DNA of 64,000 bases. Origin: Heyndrickxia camelliae (GTDB lineage: Bacteria > Bacillota > Bacilli > Bacillales > Bacillaceae_C). The notes beneath the pieces are model-generated. The model worked only from the letters and a program-made list of their open reading frames with translations. It had not been told where the DNA came from and searched no databases. This document shows, piece by piece, positions 37,109-44,408 of this stretch (positions within the stretch are counted from its first letter, which is position 1; each line of letters begins with the position of its first letter). Location of the stretch: contig NZ_PIQO01000008.1 of the NCBI RefSeq assembly GCF_002844575.1, positions 1 through 64,000 on the forward strand, given 5' to 3'. The position numbers were made by a program, and so were the translations under genes.

Positions 37109-37462
37109 ATGTATACAGTAAAAGTTGCAGAAAATGGACTTGCCGCATCCAACCTAGTGAGTGAGTTGCAAAACCAAGGATATCGAAAAGAGGATATTTA
37201 TATCTTTGCTCATGAAAAGGGCCGCTCGAAAGATTTAACAGACGCTACCGAAACAGGAAGTGTTGGAATAGAGGAACAAGGCTTCCTAGATTCTGTAGGG
37301 AATGTATTTAAGAAACGTGGAGATGAGTTACGTTCAAAAATGAGCTCTCTAGGTTTGAGCAAAATGGAAGCAGAAAAATATGAGGAAGTATTGGACGAAG
37401 GCAAATTAATTGTCATTGCTTCTGATATGAAAGATGATGAACCTCCGTATACTTATCTTTAA
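37109..37462 (+). CDS. General stress protein 17M-like (YflT domain) protein
   Basis: A 117-aa cytoplasmic protein of the YflT/GSP17M family. The domain spans almost the whole sequence: VKVAENGLAASNLVSELQNQGY and the strand DIYIFAHEKGRSKDLTD at the N-terminus, then a helical middle and a closing EVLDEGKLIVIASD strand. Members are general-stress proteins of unknown mechanism. ATG at 37109, after AAGGAGGAG; an ORF extension to 37076 contains the Shine-Dalgarno. The upstream sigma-B type promoter supports stress induction. Confidence 0.85.
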   Translation: MYTVKVAENGLAASNLVSELQNQGYRKEDIYIFAHEKGRSKDLTDATETGSVGIEEQGFLDSVGNVFKKRGDELRSKMSSLGLSKMEAEKYEEVLDEGKLIVIASDMKDDEPPYTYL

Positions 37463-37521
37463 TTAGAAATGCGGAAGGAATCTTGCCCATCCCCATACAA
37501 GTAACTTTCTGATAATTTATA

Positions 37522-37551
37522 TAAGCGGTCCTACAAGCGGACCGCTTTTCT
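37522..37551 (+). terminator. Terminator after the general-stress gene
   Basis: AAGCGGTC / GACCGCTT with a 9-nt loop followed by TTTTC, just before the convergent moeB-type gene ends. Confidence 0.75.
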
Positions 37552-37552
37552 C

Positions 37553-38569
37553 CTATCCTATTAATGAGTGATATACCCTTTTTGCTATCGTGATATCATT
37601 GGTGCCGTGTATCAATGCCCTGCCATCCTTAAACAAAACCATCCGATGCTCATCCTTCAATACGGATACAAGAAAGGGATTTGCACTGACCTTATATCCA
37701 GCTTTTTTCCATTGATCTGCAAGAACTGCAATAGAACAATTAGTGGAGGTAGCTGGCCGAATCTGCACTGTATTTCTTCCACATAAAACCGCCGTCTTTG
37801 TAGTGGCTTCATATTGAAGATACGGATAGGTTGGGTAATGTCCACATGTATAACAATCAGCGTTTTTTATTGAATCAGCTTTAATAGATAAAGTCTGGTT
37901 TTGCCACAAATCAAAAGTCACATAAGTATTTCTTAATGCCCATTGATTTTCTGATAAGATTTTTAATGCCTCAGCCGTTTGGTATGCTGTAACCATTTGC
38001 ACCGCGGGGGCAATAATGCCAACTGTATCACAAGTTTGCCCTCTCATTGGAAGCTTTTTCAATAAGCATTGTAAGCAAGGTGTTTTTCCTGGAATAATGG
38101 TAAAAGTGGAGCCAAAACTTCCGACACATGAACCAAAAATCCAAGGGATGTGAAACTTATGAGAGATGTCATTCATCATAAAACGGGTATCAAAGTTATC
38201 CGTTCCATCCATGATTAAATCAATATTTGGTGCTAGCCTTTCTAGCAGAGGTACGTCTGCATCTCCTACGATAGAATGGATTTCAACATCTTGATTAACC
38301 TCATTCAATCTTCTTTTTGCTGCTTCTGCCTTTGGCATTCGTTCCATTGCATCGTTTTCCGAATATAAGAGCTGGCGTTGTAAATTACTTTCTTCTACAT
38401 AATCCCGATCGATGATGGTTAGTTTTCCGACACCTGCCCTAGTTAATGTTTCAGCTATTGATGATCCTAATGCTCCAAGACCCACGATTAATACGTGCTT
38501 TCTGCGTAGCCTTTCCTGTCCATCTACTCCAATAGGAGAAAACAATGTTTGTCGTGAATATCTTTTCAT
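37553..38569 (-). CDS. moeB: MoeB/ThiF family adenylyltransferase
   Basis: E1-like enzyme that adenylates the C-terminal glycine of a small sulfur carrier. The 338 aa have the nucleotide loop GLGALGSSIAETL near 33, the Asp/Arg block DRDYVEESNLQRQLLY near 55, two zinc CxxC pairs (PCLQC near 165 and CYTCG near 240) and a C-terminal extension of about 85 aa. Next to moaD and moaE it most likely activates MoaD for molybdopterin synthesis; ThiF is the alternative. ATG at 38569 after AAAGGAAG. An ATG at 38596 overlapping the moaD stop is possible. Confidence 0.87.
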   Translation of the reverse strand: MKRYSRQTLFSPIGVDGQERLRRKHVLIVGLGALGSSIAETLTRAGVGKLTIIDRDYVEESNLQRQLLYSENDAMERMPKAEAAKRRLNEVNQDVEIHSIVGDADVPLLERLAPNIDLIMDGTDNFDTRFMMNDISHKFHIPWIFGSCVGSFGSTFTIIPGKTPCLQCLLKKLPMRGQTCDTVGIIAPAVQMVTAYQTAEALKILSENQWALRNTYVTFDLWQNQTLSIKADSIKNADCYTCGHYPTYPYLQYEATTKTAVLCGRNTVQIRPATSTNCSIAVLADQWKKAGYKVSANPFLVSVLKDEHRMVLFKDGRALIHGTNDITIAKRVYHSLIG

Positions 38570-38592
38570 ATAGGTACTTCCTTTCAAACCGC

Positions 38593-38826
38593 TCATCCCC
38601 CGCTGACGGGCGGAATCAATGCAATAATATCTCCTTCACGGATTATTTCTTGGTCGGTTACAAATTCTTCATTAATGGCAACCATTACACTGTCTAATTC
38701 ATCAAAAGAATAGGATTCCTTTAAAATTTCCTTTAACTCTTTAACTGTTTTACCTTCTATAGGAAACTGCATCTCTTGTTTTCCTATCTGATCACGAAAT
38801 TGTGCGAATAGTAATAGTTTAATCAT
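38593..38826 (-). CDS. moaD: Molybdopterin synthase small subunit (sulfur carrier)
   Basis: A 77-aa ubiquitin-like protein ending in the required GG (IPPVSGG), which is thiocarboxylated and donates sulfur to molybdopterin. N-terminal FAQFRDQIGK and the DELDSVMVAINEEFV strand fit the MoaD family. It overlaps moaE by 8 bp and its stop nearly touches the moeB-type gene, so the three are coupled. Confidence 0.92.
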   Translation of the reverse strand: MIKLLLFAQFRDQIGKQEMQFPIEGKTVKELKEILKESYSFDELDSVMVAINEEFVTDQEIIREGDIIALIPPVSGG

Positions 38827-39283
38827 GGAGATCCTCCTCCCCAGGTTTTCCGTCCGTATATTCCCTCGTTCCTAGCTGATTACCTACCCACTCTTCTCCG
38901 TCTTCCCAATGTTCTTTTTTCCAGATAGGGACTATTTCCTTTATTCTCTCAATGGCGTATCTATTTGCCTCATAGCTCTCTGCTCTATGAGGAGTGGAAA
39001 CGGCTATGACAACAGCAATATCCGTGATTTCTAATCGGCCGATACGATGTGTGATTGCCGTCTTTGTATCTGGCCATTTTTCAGCTATTTCTTTTCCAAT
39101 TTGCTCAAGTTTTTTGAGTGCCATAGATTCATATGCTTCATATTCAAGATACAAGGTACGCCTTCCGTGCGTGAGTTCCCGCACAGTCCCAATAAACGTA
39201 GTAATAGCCCCGGCCTCCCTTTGTACAACCTTTTGAACCACATTTTCTATCTTAATCGGATCCTTGGTAATTTGATAATTCAT
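38819..39283 (-). CDS. moaE: Molybdopterin synthase catalytic subunit
   Basis: Large subunit of molybdopterin synthase, 154 aa. Conserved blocks are AGAITTFIGTVRELTHGR near 30, LYLEYEAYESMALKKL near 50, ITHRIGRLEITDIAVVIAVSTPHR near 85 and VPIWKKEHWEDGEEWV with the catalytic Lys region near 120. ATG at 39283 is 8 nt after GGAG. The nine-codon longer ORF has no ribosome binding site. Confidence 0.94.
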   Translation of the reverse strand: MNYQITKDPIKIENVVQKVVQREAGAITTFIGTVRELTHGRRTLYLEYEAYESMALKKLEQIGKEIAEKWPDTKTAITHRIGRLEITDIAVVIAVSTPHRAESYEANRYAIERIKEIVPIWKKEHWEDGEEWVGNQLGTREYTDGKPGEEDLHD

Positions 39284-39347
39284 TGCATCATCTCCATAAC
39301 TTGTTCCCATATTGATTAACGAGTAAAATGCCTTCTAAGAGCGATAC

Positions 39348-39953
39348 TCATGAAAGTTTCTTATAAAGTTCTAACGCCTTCTGATAATCTTCCATTGTAT
39401 TCATGTTCCAGAAGCTATATTCCCATTCTTTCTTTAATTCCTTAGGAGCATCTAGCTTTTCTATTATTTTAGCATTCACTCCATTTAACAGATGTAACAT
39501 TTTCCTCTTACCATTTAAAAGATTTTCCTTTACAACCGGAAGAATTCTTTTATGGTAGGTACCAAATAAAGGATGTACTCTTCCTTCATGTAAAGGAATA
39601 ACTGCATCTGCCCCGCTATTTTTTAATGTTTCCATCATAAATTTCCCGATTTTTTGAGAAGCGAAGGGCATATCGCAGGCTAGAAATAAGCAACAATCTT
39701 CATTAGCGGCATTCATACCTGTATAGATACCTGCCAAAGGGCCATCTCCCCTGAATTCTTTTACATCGGAGTAAATTGAGAAATCAAGACCATTATATTT
39801 TTCAGGTTCATTCGATATAATAATGATTTCGTCTGAAATAGGTTTAAAGGTTTCTGCTAATCTCTTAATGATGCTTTTGCCGCCAATAGGAAGTAACGCT
39901 TTATTCTGCCCCATTCTGCTGGATTTCCCACCAGCTAAAATAATAGTCTTCAA
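39348..39953 (-). CDS. mobA: Molybdenum cofactor guanylyltransferase
   Basis: Attaches GMP to molybdopterin. The 201-aa nucleotidyltransferase begins with the signature ILAGGKSSRMGQNKALLPIGG and has FLACDMPFASQK near 93 (metal-binding Asp) and ADAVIPLHEGRVHPLFGTYHK. It lies 64 bp upstream of moaE on the same strand. The other Moco genes (moaA, moaB/C, moeA) are not in this window. Confidence 0.93.
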   Translation of the reverse strand: MKTIILAGGKSSRMGQNKALLPIGGKSIIKRLAETFKPISDEIIIISNEPEKYNGLDFSIYSDVKEFRGDGPLAGIYTGMNAANEDCCLFLACDMPFASQKIGKFMMETLKNSGADAVIPLHEGRVHPLFGTYHKRILPVVKENLLNGKRKMLHLLNGVNAKIIEKLDAPKELKKEWEYSFWNMNTMEDYQKALELYKKLS

Positions 39954-39955
39954 AA

Positions 39956-40348
39956 TTATTCCTCCTTAGGCGCAACTAATTCCACTTTAATACGATCCGG
40001 ATCTTCAAAATACAAAGCATAATGATTTTCTCCTCCGGCAAATGGATGCCGATCCGAATAGAGAATCTTTATCCCCTTCTTCTTTAATTCCATAGTTATA
40101 TCATCGACTTGCTTTCTTGATTTCGCACAGAAGGCCAGATGATTTAATCCAACTCGACAACGATGATAAGGGATATCCAAATATTTCTCCTCGGCTTGTA
40201 CAAACACAATATACGTAGACTTGTCCTTCCAACTAATCCCTTTATCCCATTTTTGATAGACCTGATAATCCAATCTCGTTAAAAACCAATTCCAAAATTC
40301 TGTTGTGCTCTCAAGGTTGGATACATATATTTCGATATGATGCAGCAT
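39956..40348 (-). CDS. VOC (glyoxalase/bleomycin resistance fold) family protein
   Basis: A 130-aa vicinal-oxygen-chelate protein with paired beta-alpha-beta-beta-beta units. It opens LHHIEIYVSNLESTTEFW with a metal-type His. GLNHLAFCAKSRKQVDDI (second His) follows, and it ends in HYALYFEDPDRIKVELVAP, where Glu is the usual metal ligand. It is a hydrolase or dioxygenase-like fold with many possible substrates; none can be assigned. It ends 2 bp before mobA starts, so the two are co-transcribed, but a role in Moco metabolism is only a possibility. Confidence 0.85.
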   Translation of the reverse strand: MLHHIEIYVSNLESTTEFWNWFLTRLDYQVYQKWDKGISWKDKSTYIVFVQAEEKYLDIPYHRCRVGLNHLAFCAKSRKQVDDITMELKKKGIKILYSDRHPFAGGENHYALYFEDPDRIKVELVAPKEE

Positions 40349-40423
40349 ATAAAGATCACCTCTATATTTTTACTATATTCATTACTTCTATAGTATAAGT
40401 GACTACACCTTCATTATTTGGAA

Positions 40424-40452
40424 AGAAAAAAGCTTAGTGCGAAACTAAGCCT
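40424..40452 (-). terminator. Terminator after the RsgA-like gene
   Basis: Minus strand GCTTAGT / ACTAAGC with a 5-nt loop followed by TTTTTTC. Confidence 0.85.
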
Positions 40453-40463
40453 CTTCCATTCAT

Positions 40464-41522
40464 TCAATATTTTATTTTCTTCTGGTTATTAGAAACCTGC
40501 TTCCATTTTGCCTTTTCCGCTAATGCTGCCCGCTGATTCTCTTTTCTTTCTATATACGCAAGCTCTTTTTGCAGTTTTACATAGCTATTATAGCGATCCA
40601 TATCTAGTGTTCCATCGGAGATTGCTTGCTGCACGGCACACCCTGGTTCTTTTTTATGCCTGCAATCTCTAAATTTACATTGTTCTGCCAAAGATTCAAT
40701 ATCAGAAAAGCTTTGGCTTAACCCCTCATCCGCTTCCCACAATTGCAATTCACGCATCCCAGGAGTATCGATTAATATCCCACCTTGATCAAGAACGATT
40801 AATTCCCTGTGAGTTGTTGTATGGCGCCCGCGATCATCCCCTTCTCGGATTTCTTTTACCTGTTGCTTTTGATGACCAATTAATGTATTGGTTAACGTTG
40901 ATTTTCCAACTCCCGCTGATCCAAGTAACGCAACGGTTTGCCCTTCATAAACGTATGGAGCAAGCTGATCTAATCCAATATTTTTTTCCGCACTGATAGG
41001 AAGAATCGGAATCCCGAATGCAACCGTTTCTACTTCTGCAATCTTTTCTTCTATATCTTCACATAAATCAGCCTTACTCAAAACAATAACTGGATTTGCA
41101 CCACTTTCCCAGGCGGATAATATATATCGTTCAATACGTCGCACATTAAAATCTGCATTCAAAGCATTTACTAGAAAGATGGTATCGACATTAGATGCTA
41201 CGATTTGTTCTTCTGTCGTTTGCCCAGCAACCTTTCGAGAAAATTTGCTTTTTCTAGGTAATACAGCATGAATGGTTGCTTTTTGTTCTTCCGGTCTGGC
41301 GGAAATTACTACCCAATCGCCTACAGCAGGATAATCCCCGCGTTCTGCTGCCTGAAAACGAAATTTTCCAGATACTTCACCTAAAAGTTCCCCATACTCC
41401 GTTAAAATCCTATACATTTTTTTATGTTCTAACGCGATTCTTCCAACTTTATATCCCTGCCCTTTATACTGTATAAATCCTTCTTCAAAAAATTCATTCC
41501 AACCAAATTTTTTTAAATTCAA
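40464..41522 (-). CDS. RsgA/EngC-type circularly permuted GTPase (second copy type)
   Basis: Ribosome small-subunit-dependent GTPase of 352 aa. It has an OB-fold domain (about 25-110), a permuted G domain (NALNADFN and VLSKADL before GSAGVGKSTLTNTL, then DTPGMREL) and a C-terminal zinc finger CKFRDCRHKKEPGC. Bacillus has a shorter housekeeping RsgA (about 298 aa) near prkC. This length and context mark a second branch, hence no symbol. Start is TTG at 41522 after GGAGG. A short ORF and tandem terminators upstream suggest translation-dependent control. Confidence 0.87.
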   Translation of the reverse strand: MNLKKFGWNEFFEEGFIQYKGQGYKVGRIALEHKKMYRILTEYGELLGEVSGKFRFQAAERGDYPAVGDWVVISARPEEQKATIHAVLPRKSKFSRKVAGQTTEEQIVASNVDTIFLVNALNADFNVRRIERYILSAWESGANPVIVLSKADLCEDIEEKIAEVETVAFGIPILPISAEKNIGLDQLAPYVYEGQTVALLGSAGVGKSTLTNTLIGHQKQQVKEIREGDDRGRHTTTHRELIVLDQGGILIDTPGMRELQLWEADEGLSQSFSDIESLAEQCKFRDCRHKKEPGCAVQQAISDGTLDMDRYNSYVKLQKELAYIERKENQRAALAEKAKWKQVSNNQKKIKY

Positions 41523-41546
41523 ATGTGATTCCTCCGTTTTTTAAGC

Positions 41547-41575
41547 TAAAAAAATAACCGTGTGAACACGGTTTT
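41547..41575 (-). terminator. Second leader terminator before the RsgA-like gene
   Basis: Minus strand AACCGTG / CACGGTT with a TTCA loop followed by ATTTTTTT, 25 bp upstream of the TTG start. Confidence 0.75.
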
Positions 41576-41598
41576 CTGAAAAAAGGGTAAAATCCCCC

Positions 41599-41643
41599 CC
41601 AAAAAAATATAAAAACCATGAGCTTCTAAATAGCAGCCCATGG
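41599..41643 (-). terminator. First leader terminator before the RsgA-like gene
   Basis: Minus strand CCATG / CATGG with inner GCT/AGC pairs, followed by TTTTTATATTTTTTT. It lies 33 nt after the stop of the short ORF. A weaker GGG-attttA-CCC-T6 hairpin follows it. Confidence 0.72.
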
Positions 41644-41675
41644 TTAAATATACATAGATAATGATTGCTCAGCAC

Positions 41676-41753
41676 TCAATTCAAAAACATTACACTTTCC
41701 ATAGACTGCATTATGAAATTAAGTTGATTTGTCATATCTACATTAGTGTTCAT
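41676..41753 (-). CDS. 25-aa leader ORF upstream of the RsgA-like GTPase
   Basis: ATG with AAAGGGAGGT at ideal distance encodes MNTNVDMTNQLNFIMQSMES followed by VMFLN and stop. It has no membrane helix or signal sequence. The strong ribosome binding site, the small size and the two terminators between it and the GTPase are what a translation-sensing leader peptide would look like. A small functional peptide with its own terminator is the alternative. I do not recognise the sequence. Confidence 0.55.
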   Translation of the reverse strand: MNTNVDMTNQLNFIMQSMESVMFLN

Positions 41754-41906
41754 AATACATACCTCCCTTTGGAAAATGTTTGATTACAGAATAATTGTAA
41801 ACGTTTCACTTTGTAAAGTAAAGTCATTTTCAAAAAAATTAAAATATTTTTTTGCTAGATGTATAGTTTGCTAAATCATTGTCCATAATAATAGTAGACG
41901 ATGAAA

Positions 41907-41958
41907 CCCCCTCTTGCGGAGAGTGGCCTTTGACAAAAGGACACCCTCTATTTTTTTG
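41907..41958 (+). terminator. Terminator or attenuator-like hairpin upstream of pdxK
   Basis: AGAGTG...CCTTT-gaca-AAAGG...CACCCTCT forms a bulged hairpin followed by ATTTTTTT. The AGAGTGG arm could instead pair with CCCCTCT just upstream (41908-41914), so two exclusive folds exist. It is 240 bp before pdxK, so it may end a small RNA or control a long leader. Confidence 0.5.
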
Positions 41959-42195
41959 CTTTTTTTAAATTAAAATAGCCCAATTTTTTTACATAAATTG
42001 GTCCAGATGTATAGACTCCATCTAAACATAACTGTAGGCTAGCAGATAATGGTTATGCATGTGCTAACTTCCAAATGCTGTTTTCATTGTTTTTCAAAAT
42101 TTTTTGGTTTATCCTAATGTAGAAAGTATGTATTATCTTAAAAATTTTATTTGCATAATCTATATTCACCATTGGTATGGAGGAGGAATCATAAC

Positions 42196-43011
42196 ATGAC
42201 ATTGAAAAAGACCTTTACTCTTGCTGGATCTGATTCAAGCGGTGGAGCAGGGCTTCAGGCAGATTTGAAAACGTTCCAAGAATTGGGCGTTTATGGTATG
42301 ACAGCTATTACATCGATTGTTGCCATGGATCCTAAAAATGACTGGCACCATAATGTTTTTCCTATAGATGTAAAGACGGTTGAACCACAATTAGAAACGA
42401 TTTTGTCCGTGGGAATTGATGCAATGAAAACTGGTATGCTGGGTTCAGTTGACATTATCGAACTAGCTGCGAGAAAAATTGATGAGCATAAACTTGATAA
42501 AGTGGTCATTGATCCTGTTATGGTTTGTAAAGGAGAAGACGAAGTATTACAGCCAGAAAATACTGAAGCAATGCGCGATCTTTTAGTACCGCGTGCTACT
42601 ATTGTAACTCCTAACCTATTCGAGGCATGGCAATTAGCCAAAACTGGTCCTATTAAAACTGTTGATGATATGAAGCAAGCAGCAGCAAAGATTCACGAAT
42701 TAGGAGCAAAAAATGTTGTGATTAAAGGCGGCAAGCAGCTAAACCATGAGAAAGCAGTGGATCTATTCTATGATGGAAATGAATTTATCCTACTGGAAAA
42801 AGAAAAACTAGACACAACTTACAATCATGGTGCAGGCTGCACATTTGCAGCTGCCATCACAGCAGAACTTGCAAAAGGTGCAAATGTTAAAGACGCTGTT
42901 AAAACAGCAAAAGAATTCGTTACTGCAGCAATTGAACATGGTTTTAAACTTAACCAATATGTAGGTCCAGTTATGCACGGAGCTTATACTCGCTTTGTTG
43001 CCAGTAAATAA
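42196..43011 (+). CDS. pdxK: Pyridoxine/pyridoxal/pyridoxamine kinase (ThiD-like)
   Basis: A ribokinase-fold kinase of 271 aa, the length of B. subtilis PdxK (YwdB), which phosphorylates B6 vitamers and has some hydroxymethylpyrimidine kinase activity. Motifs are the opening LAGSDSSGGAGLQADLKTF, the DPVMVCKGEDEVL loop near 110 and the anion-hole block NHGAGCTFAAAITAELAKG near 215. In PdxK and ThiD of this clade Gly-Ala-Gly-Cys contains the catalytic Cys. ATG at 42196 after GGAGGAGG; 15 upstream codons are not used. ThiD function cannot be excluded. Confidence 0.9.
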   Translation: MTLKKTFTLAGSDSSGGAGLQADLKTFQELGVYGMTAITSIVAMDPKNDWHHNVFPIDVKTVEPQLETILSVGIDAMKTGMLGSVDIIELAARKIDEHKLDKVVIDPVMVCKGEDEVLQPENTEAMRDLLVPRATIVTPNLFEAWQLAKTGPIKTVDDMKQAAAKIHELGAKNVVIKGGKQLNHEKAVDLFYDGNEFILLEKEKLDTTYNHGAGCTFAAAITAELAKGANVKDAVKTAKEFVTAAIEHGFKLNQYVGPVMHGAYTRFVASK

Positions 43012-43021
43012 AGAATGAAAC

Positions 43022-43047
43022 TGCGGGTGTTTTTCACCCGTTTTTTC
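43022..43047 (+). terminator. pdxK terminator
   Basis: GCGGGTG / CACCCG with a 5-nt loop and TTTTTT. Confidence 0.88.
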
Positions 43048-43129
43048 TATGTTTAAGAAAAGAGCGTTCTACTTAAGCTTATTTTTAGCAATCCGTTAGT
43101 AATTTTAGTAAAATGTTCACATACATCAG

Positions 43130-43170
43130 AAAAGCGCCAACGCCTTGCTCATCCGCTAGCCAAGAGGCGA
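43130..43170 (+). repeat. Collapsed copy of the dispersed repeat (ends only)
   Basis: CGCCTTGCTCATC, the left end of the long copies, is joined directly to CGCTAGCC..AGAGGCG, the right end, with the 130-bp middle missing. It lies between pdxK and yojF. Confidence 0.65.
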
Positions 43171-43256
43171 TGTAGATAAACAAAGGATATATCTGTTCAA
43201 TAATTTACATTATAAAAACCGATACTATCATATATTAATAAAGGAGGGGAATTTCC

Positions 43257-43607
43257 ATGGAGCCAATTAATATGTCAAAAGTGCAAGAAAAAATAAATGA
43301 ATTTGCAAATGAAGAGGTTTATATACATCTCGAAACAACAAATGGGGCCTATGCTTCCCATTTCAATGAATCCTTTTTTTCTGCAGGCGCCTATATTCGA
43401 AATGCTAAAGTGAAATATGAGCATGGAAAAATCACTGGAGATGGACCTTTCCGAGTTGGTTTTAAAACTGAAATAGGCTGGATTTACGCGGAAGGAATCA
43501 CACATTTTGAAGTGGATGAACAGAATCGTTTATTGCTCGCTGGTCATGGGTATGATGGTAAACTTGCCGTTGCGCTAGAAATTAGCAAAACCCCATTTGA
43601 AATATAA
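43257..43607 (+). CDS. yojF: DUF1806 protein YojF
   Basis: A 116-aa beta-rich protein of the YojF/DUF1806 family, same length as in B. subtilis. Conserved stretches are VYIHLETTNGAYASHFNESFFSAGAYIRN and GPFRVGFKTEIGWIYAEGITHFEVDE. It lies immediately upstream of the bacillithiol deacetylase bshB2 (23 bp gap). That invariable pairing suggests a role connected with bacillithiol or with BshB2 itself; the biochemical function is unknown. ATG after AAAGGAGGGG. Confidence 0.92.
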   Translation: MEPINMSKVQEKINEFANEEVYIHLETTNGAYASHFNESFFSAGAYIRNAKVKYEHGKITGDGPFRVGFKTEIGWIYAEGITHFEVDEQNRLLLAGHGYDGKLAVALEISKTPFEI

Positions 43608-43630
43608 TTTATTAGAAAGGAGTTTTTTAT

Positions 43631-44314
43631 ATGGAAAAAGAACGTCAAGTCTTAGTTGTATTTCCGCATCCGGATGATGAGGCATTCAGTGTATCCGGAA
43701 CCATTTCTACTCATGTAAAAAATGGAACTCCTGTTACCTACGCTTGCTTAACTCTAGGGCAAATGGGGAGAAACTTAGGAAATCCGCCATTCGCTACCAG
43801 GGAATCTCTCCCACTCATTCGAAAAAAGGAATTACAAAAAGCTGCCGAAGTGATGGGAATTCAAGATTTGCGAATGATGGGTTTACGTGACAAAACCATT
43901 GAATTTGAAGATGACGAGAAAATGACAAACATGATATCAGAATTGATAGAGGAATTAAATCCTTCGCTTATCATTACTTTCTATCCAGGGTATGCCGTAC
44001 ATCCAGATCATGATGCCACCGGTAGAGCAGTTATCCGTGCTGTAAGAAAGCTACCAGAAGATCAGCGTCCAAAAGTTCATTGTCTCGCTTTCTCTAATGG
44101 GCATGAAGAGGAGATTGGCAAGCCAGATATCTTTAATGATGTTAGTGCGGTTATTGATCAAAAAATGGGAGCAATGAAAGCACATATTTCCCAAACTGGC
44201 TGGATGATAGAAGAAAGAGAAAAGAAATTGGCGGCCAAGGATCCAGAAACTTTGGCATGGCTTCAAACAGAAAGATTTTGGTCTTATCCATGGGATAATG
44301 ACAAGGTGAAATAA
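43631..44314 (+). CDS. bshB2: Bacillithiol biosynthesis deacetylase BshB2
   Basis: Zinc-dependent LmbE-family N-deacetylase of 227 aa that removes acetyl from GlcNAc-malate during bacillithiol synthesis (partly redundant with BshB1). Motifs are FPHPDDEAFSVSG near 12 (zinc ligands H, D and catalytic D), GQMGRNLGNP and HPDHDATGRAV near 122 (third zinc ligand). It ends in WLQTERFWSYPW as in BshB2. It shares the transcript with yojF and is followed by a terminator. Confidence 0.94.
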   Translation: MEKERQVLVVFPHPDDEAFSVSGTISTHVKNGTPVTYACLTLGQMGRNLGNPPFATRESLPLIRKKELQKAAEVMGIQDLRMMGLRDKTIEFEDDEKMTNMISELIEELNPSLIITFYPGYAVHPDHDATGRAVIRAVRKLPEDQRPKVHCLAFSNGHEEEIGKPDIFNDVSAVIDQKMGAMKAHISQTGWMIEEREKKLAAKDPETLAWLQTERFWSYPWDNDKVK

Positions 44315-44340
44315 GTTCGAATATCGAACTTATTTTTTGT
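44311..44340 (+). terminator. yojF-bshB2 terminator
   Basis: AAGTTCGA / TCGAACTT followed by ATTTTTTG, overlapping the end of bshB2. Confidence 0.8.
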
Positions 44341-44362
44341 TTAAAAACCGATACAAGAATAC

Positions 44363-44400
44363 ATAAAAACGATGTGAAATATACTTTTTCACATCGTTCT
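44363..44400 (-). terminator. Terminator of the HAD phosphatase gene
   Basis: Minus strand ACGATGTGAA / TTCACATCGT with a 10-nt loop followed by TTTTT. Confidence 0.85.
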
Positions 44401-44408
44401 ACTAAAAT

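Larger units (their letters stand above)
41523..42195. other. Divergent control region of the RsgA-like gene and pdxK
   Basis: These 673 bp hold, on the minus strand, a promoter candidate near 41800-41830, a 25-codon ORF (41753-41676) and two terminators (41643-41599 and 41575-41547). On the plus strand there is a terminator-like hairpin with an alternative partner (41907-41958) and the pdxK ribosome binding site. AAACGTTT at about 41802 is a palindrome resembling, but not matching, a catabolite-response element. Confidence 0.65.

Noticed and set aside
38593-40348. A complete molybdenum cofactor cluster
   Set aside because: moaA, moaC/B and moeA are not in the window, so only part of the pathway can be claimed.
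41795-41812. Catabolite-response element TTGTAAACGTTTCAC
   Set aside because: The central AAACGTTT palindrome is present but the flanking bases are one position out of register with the cre consensus.
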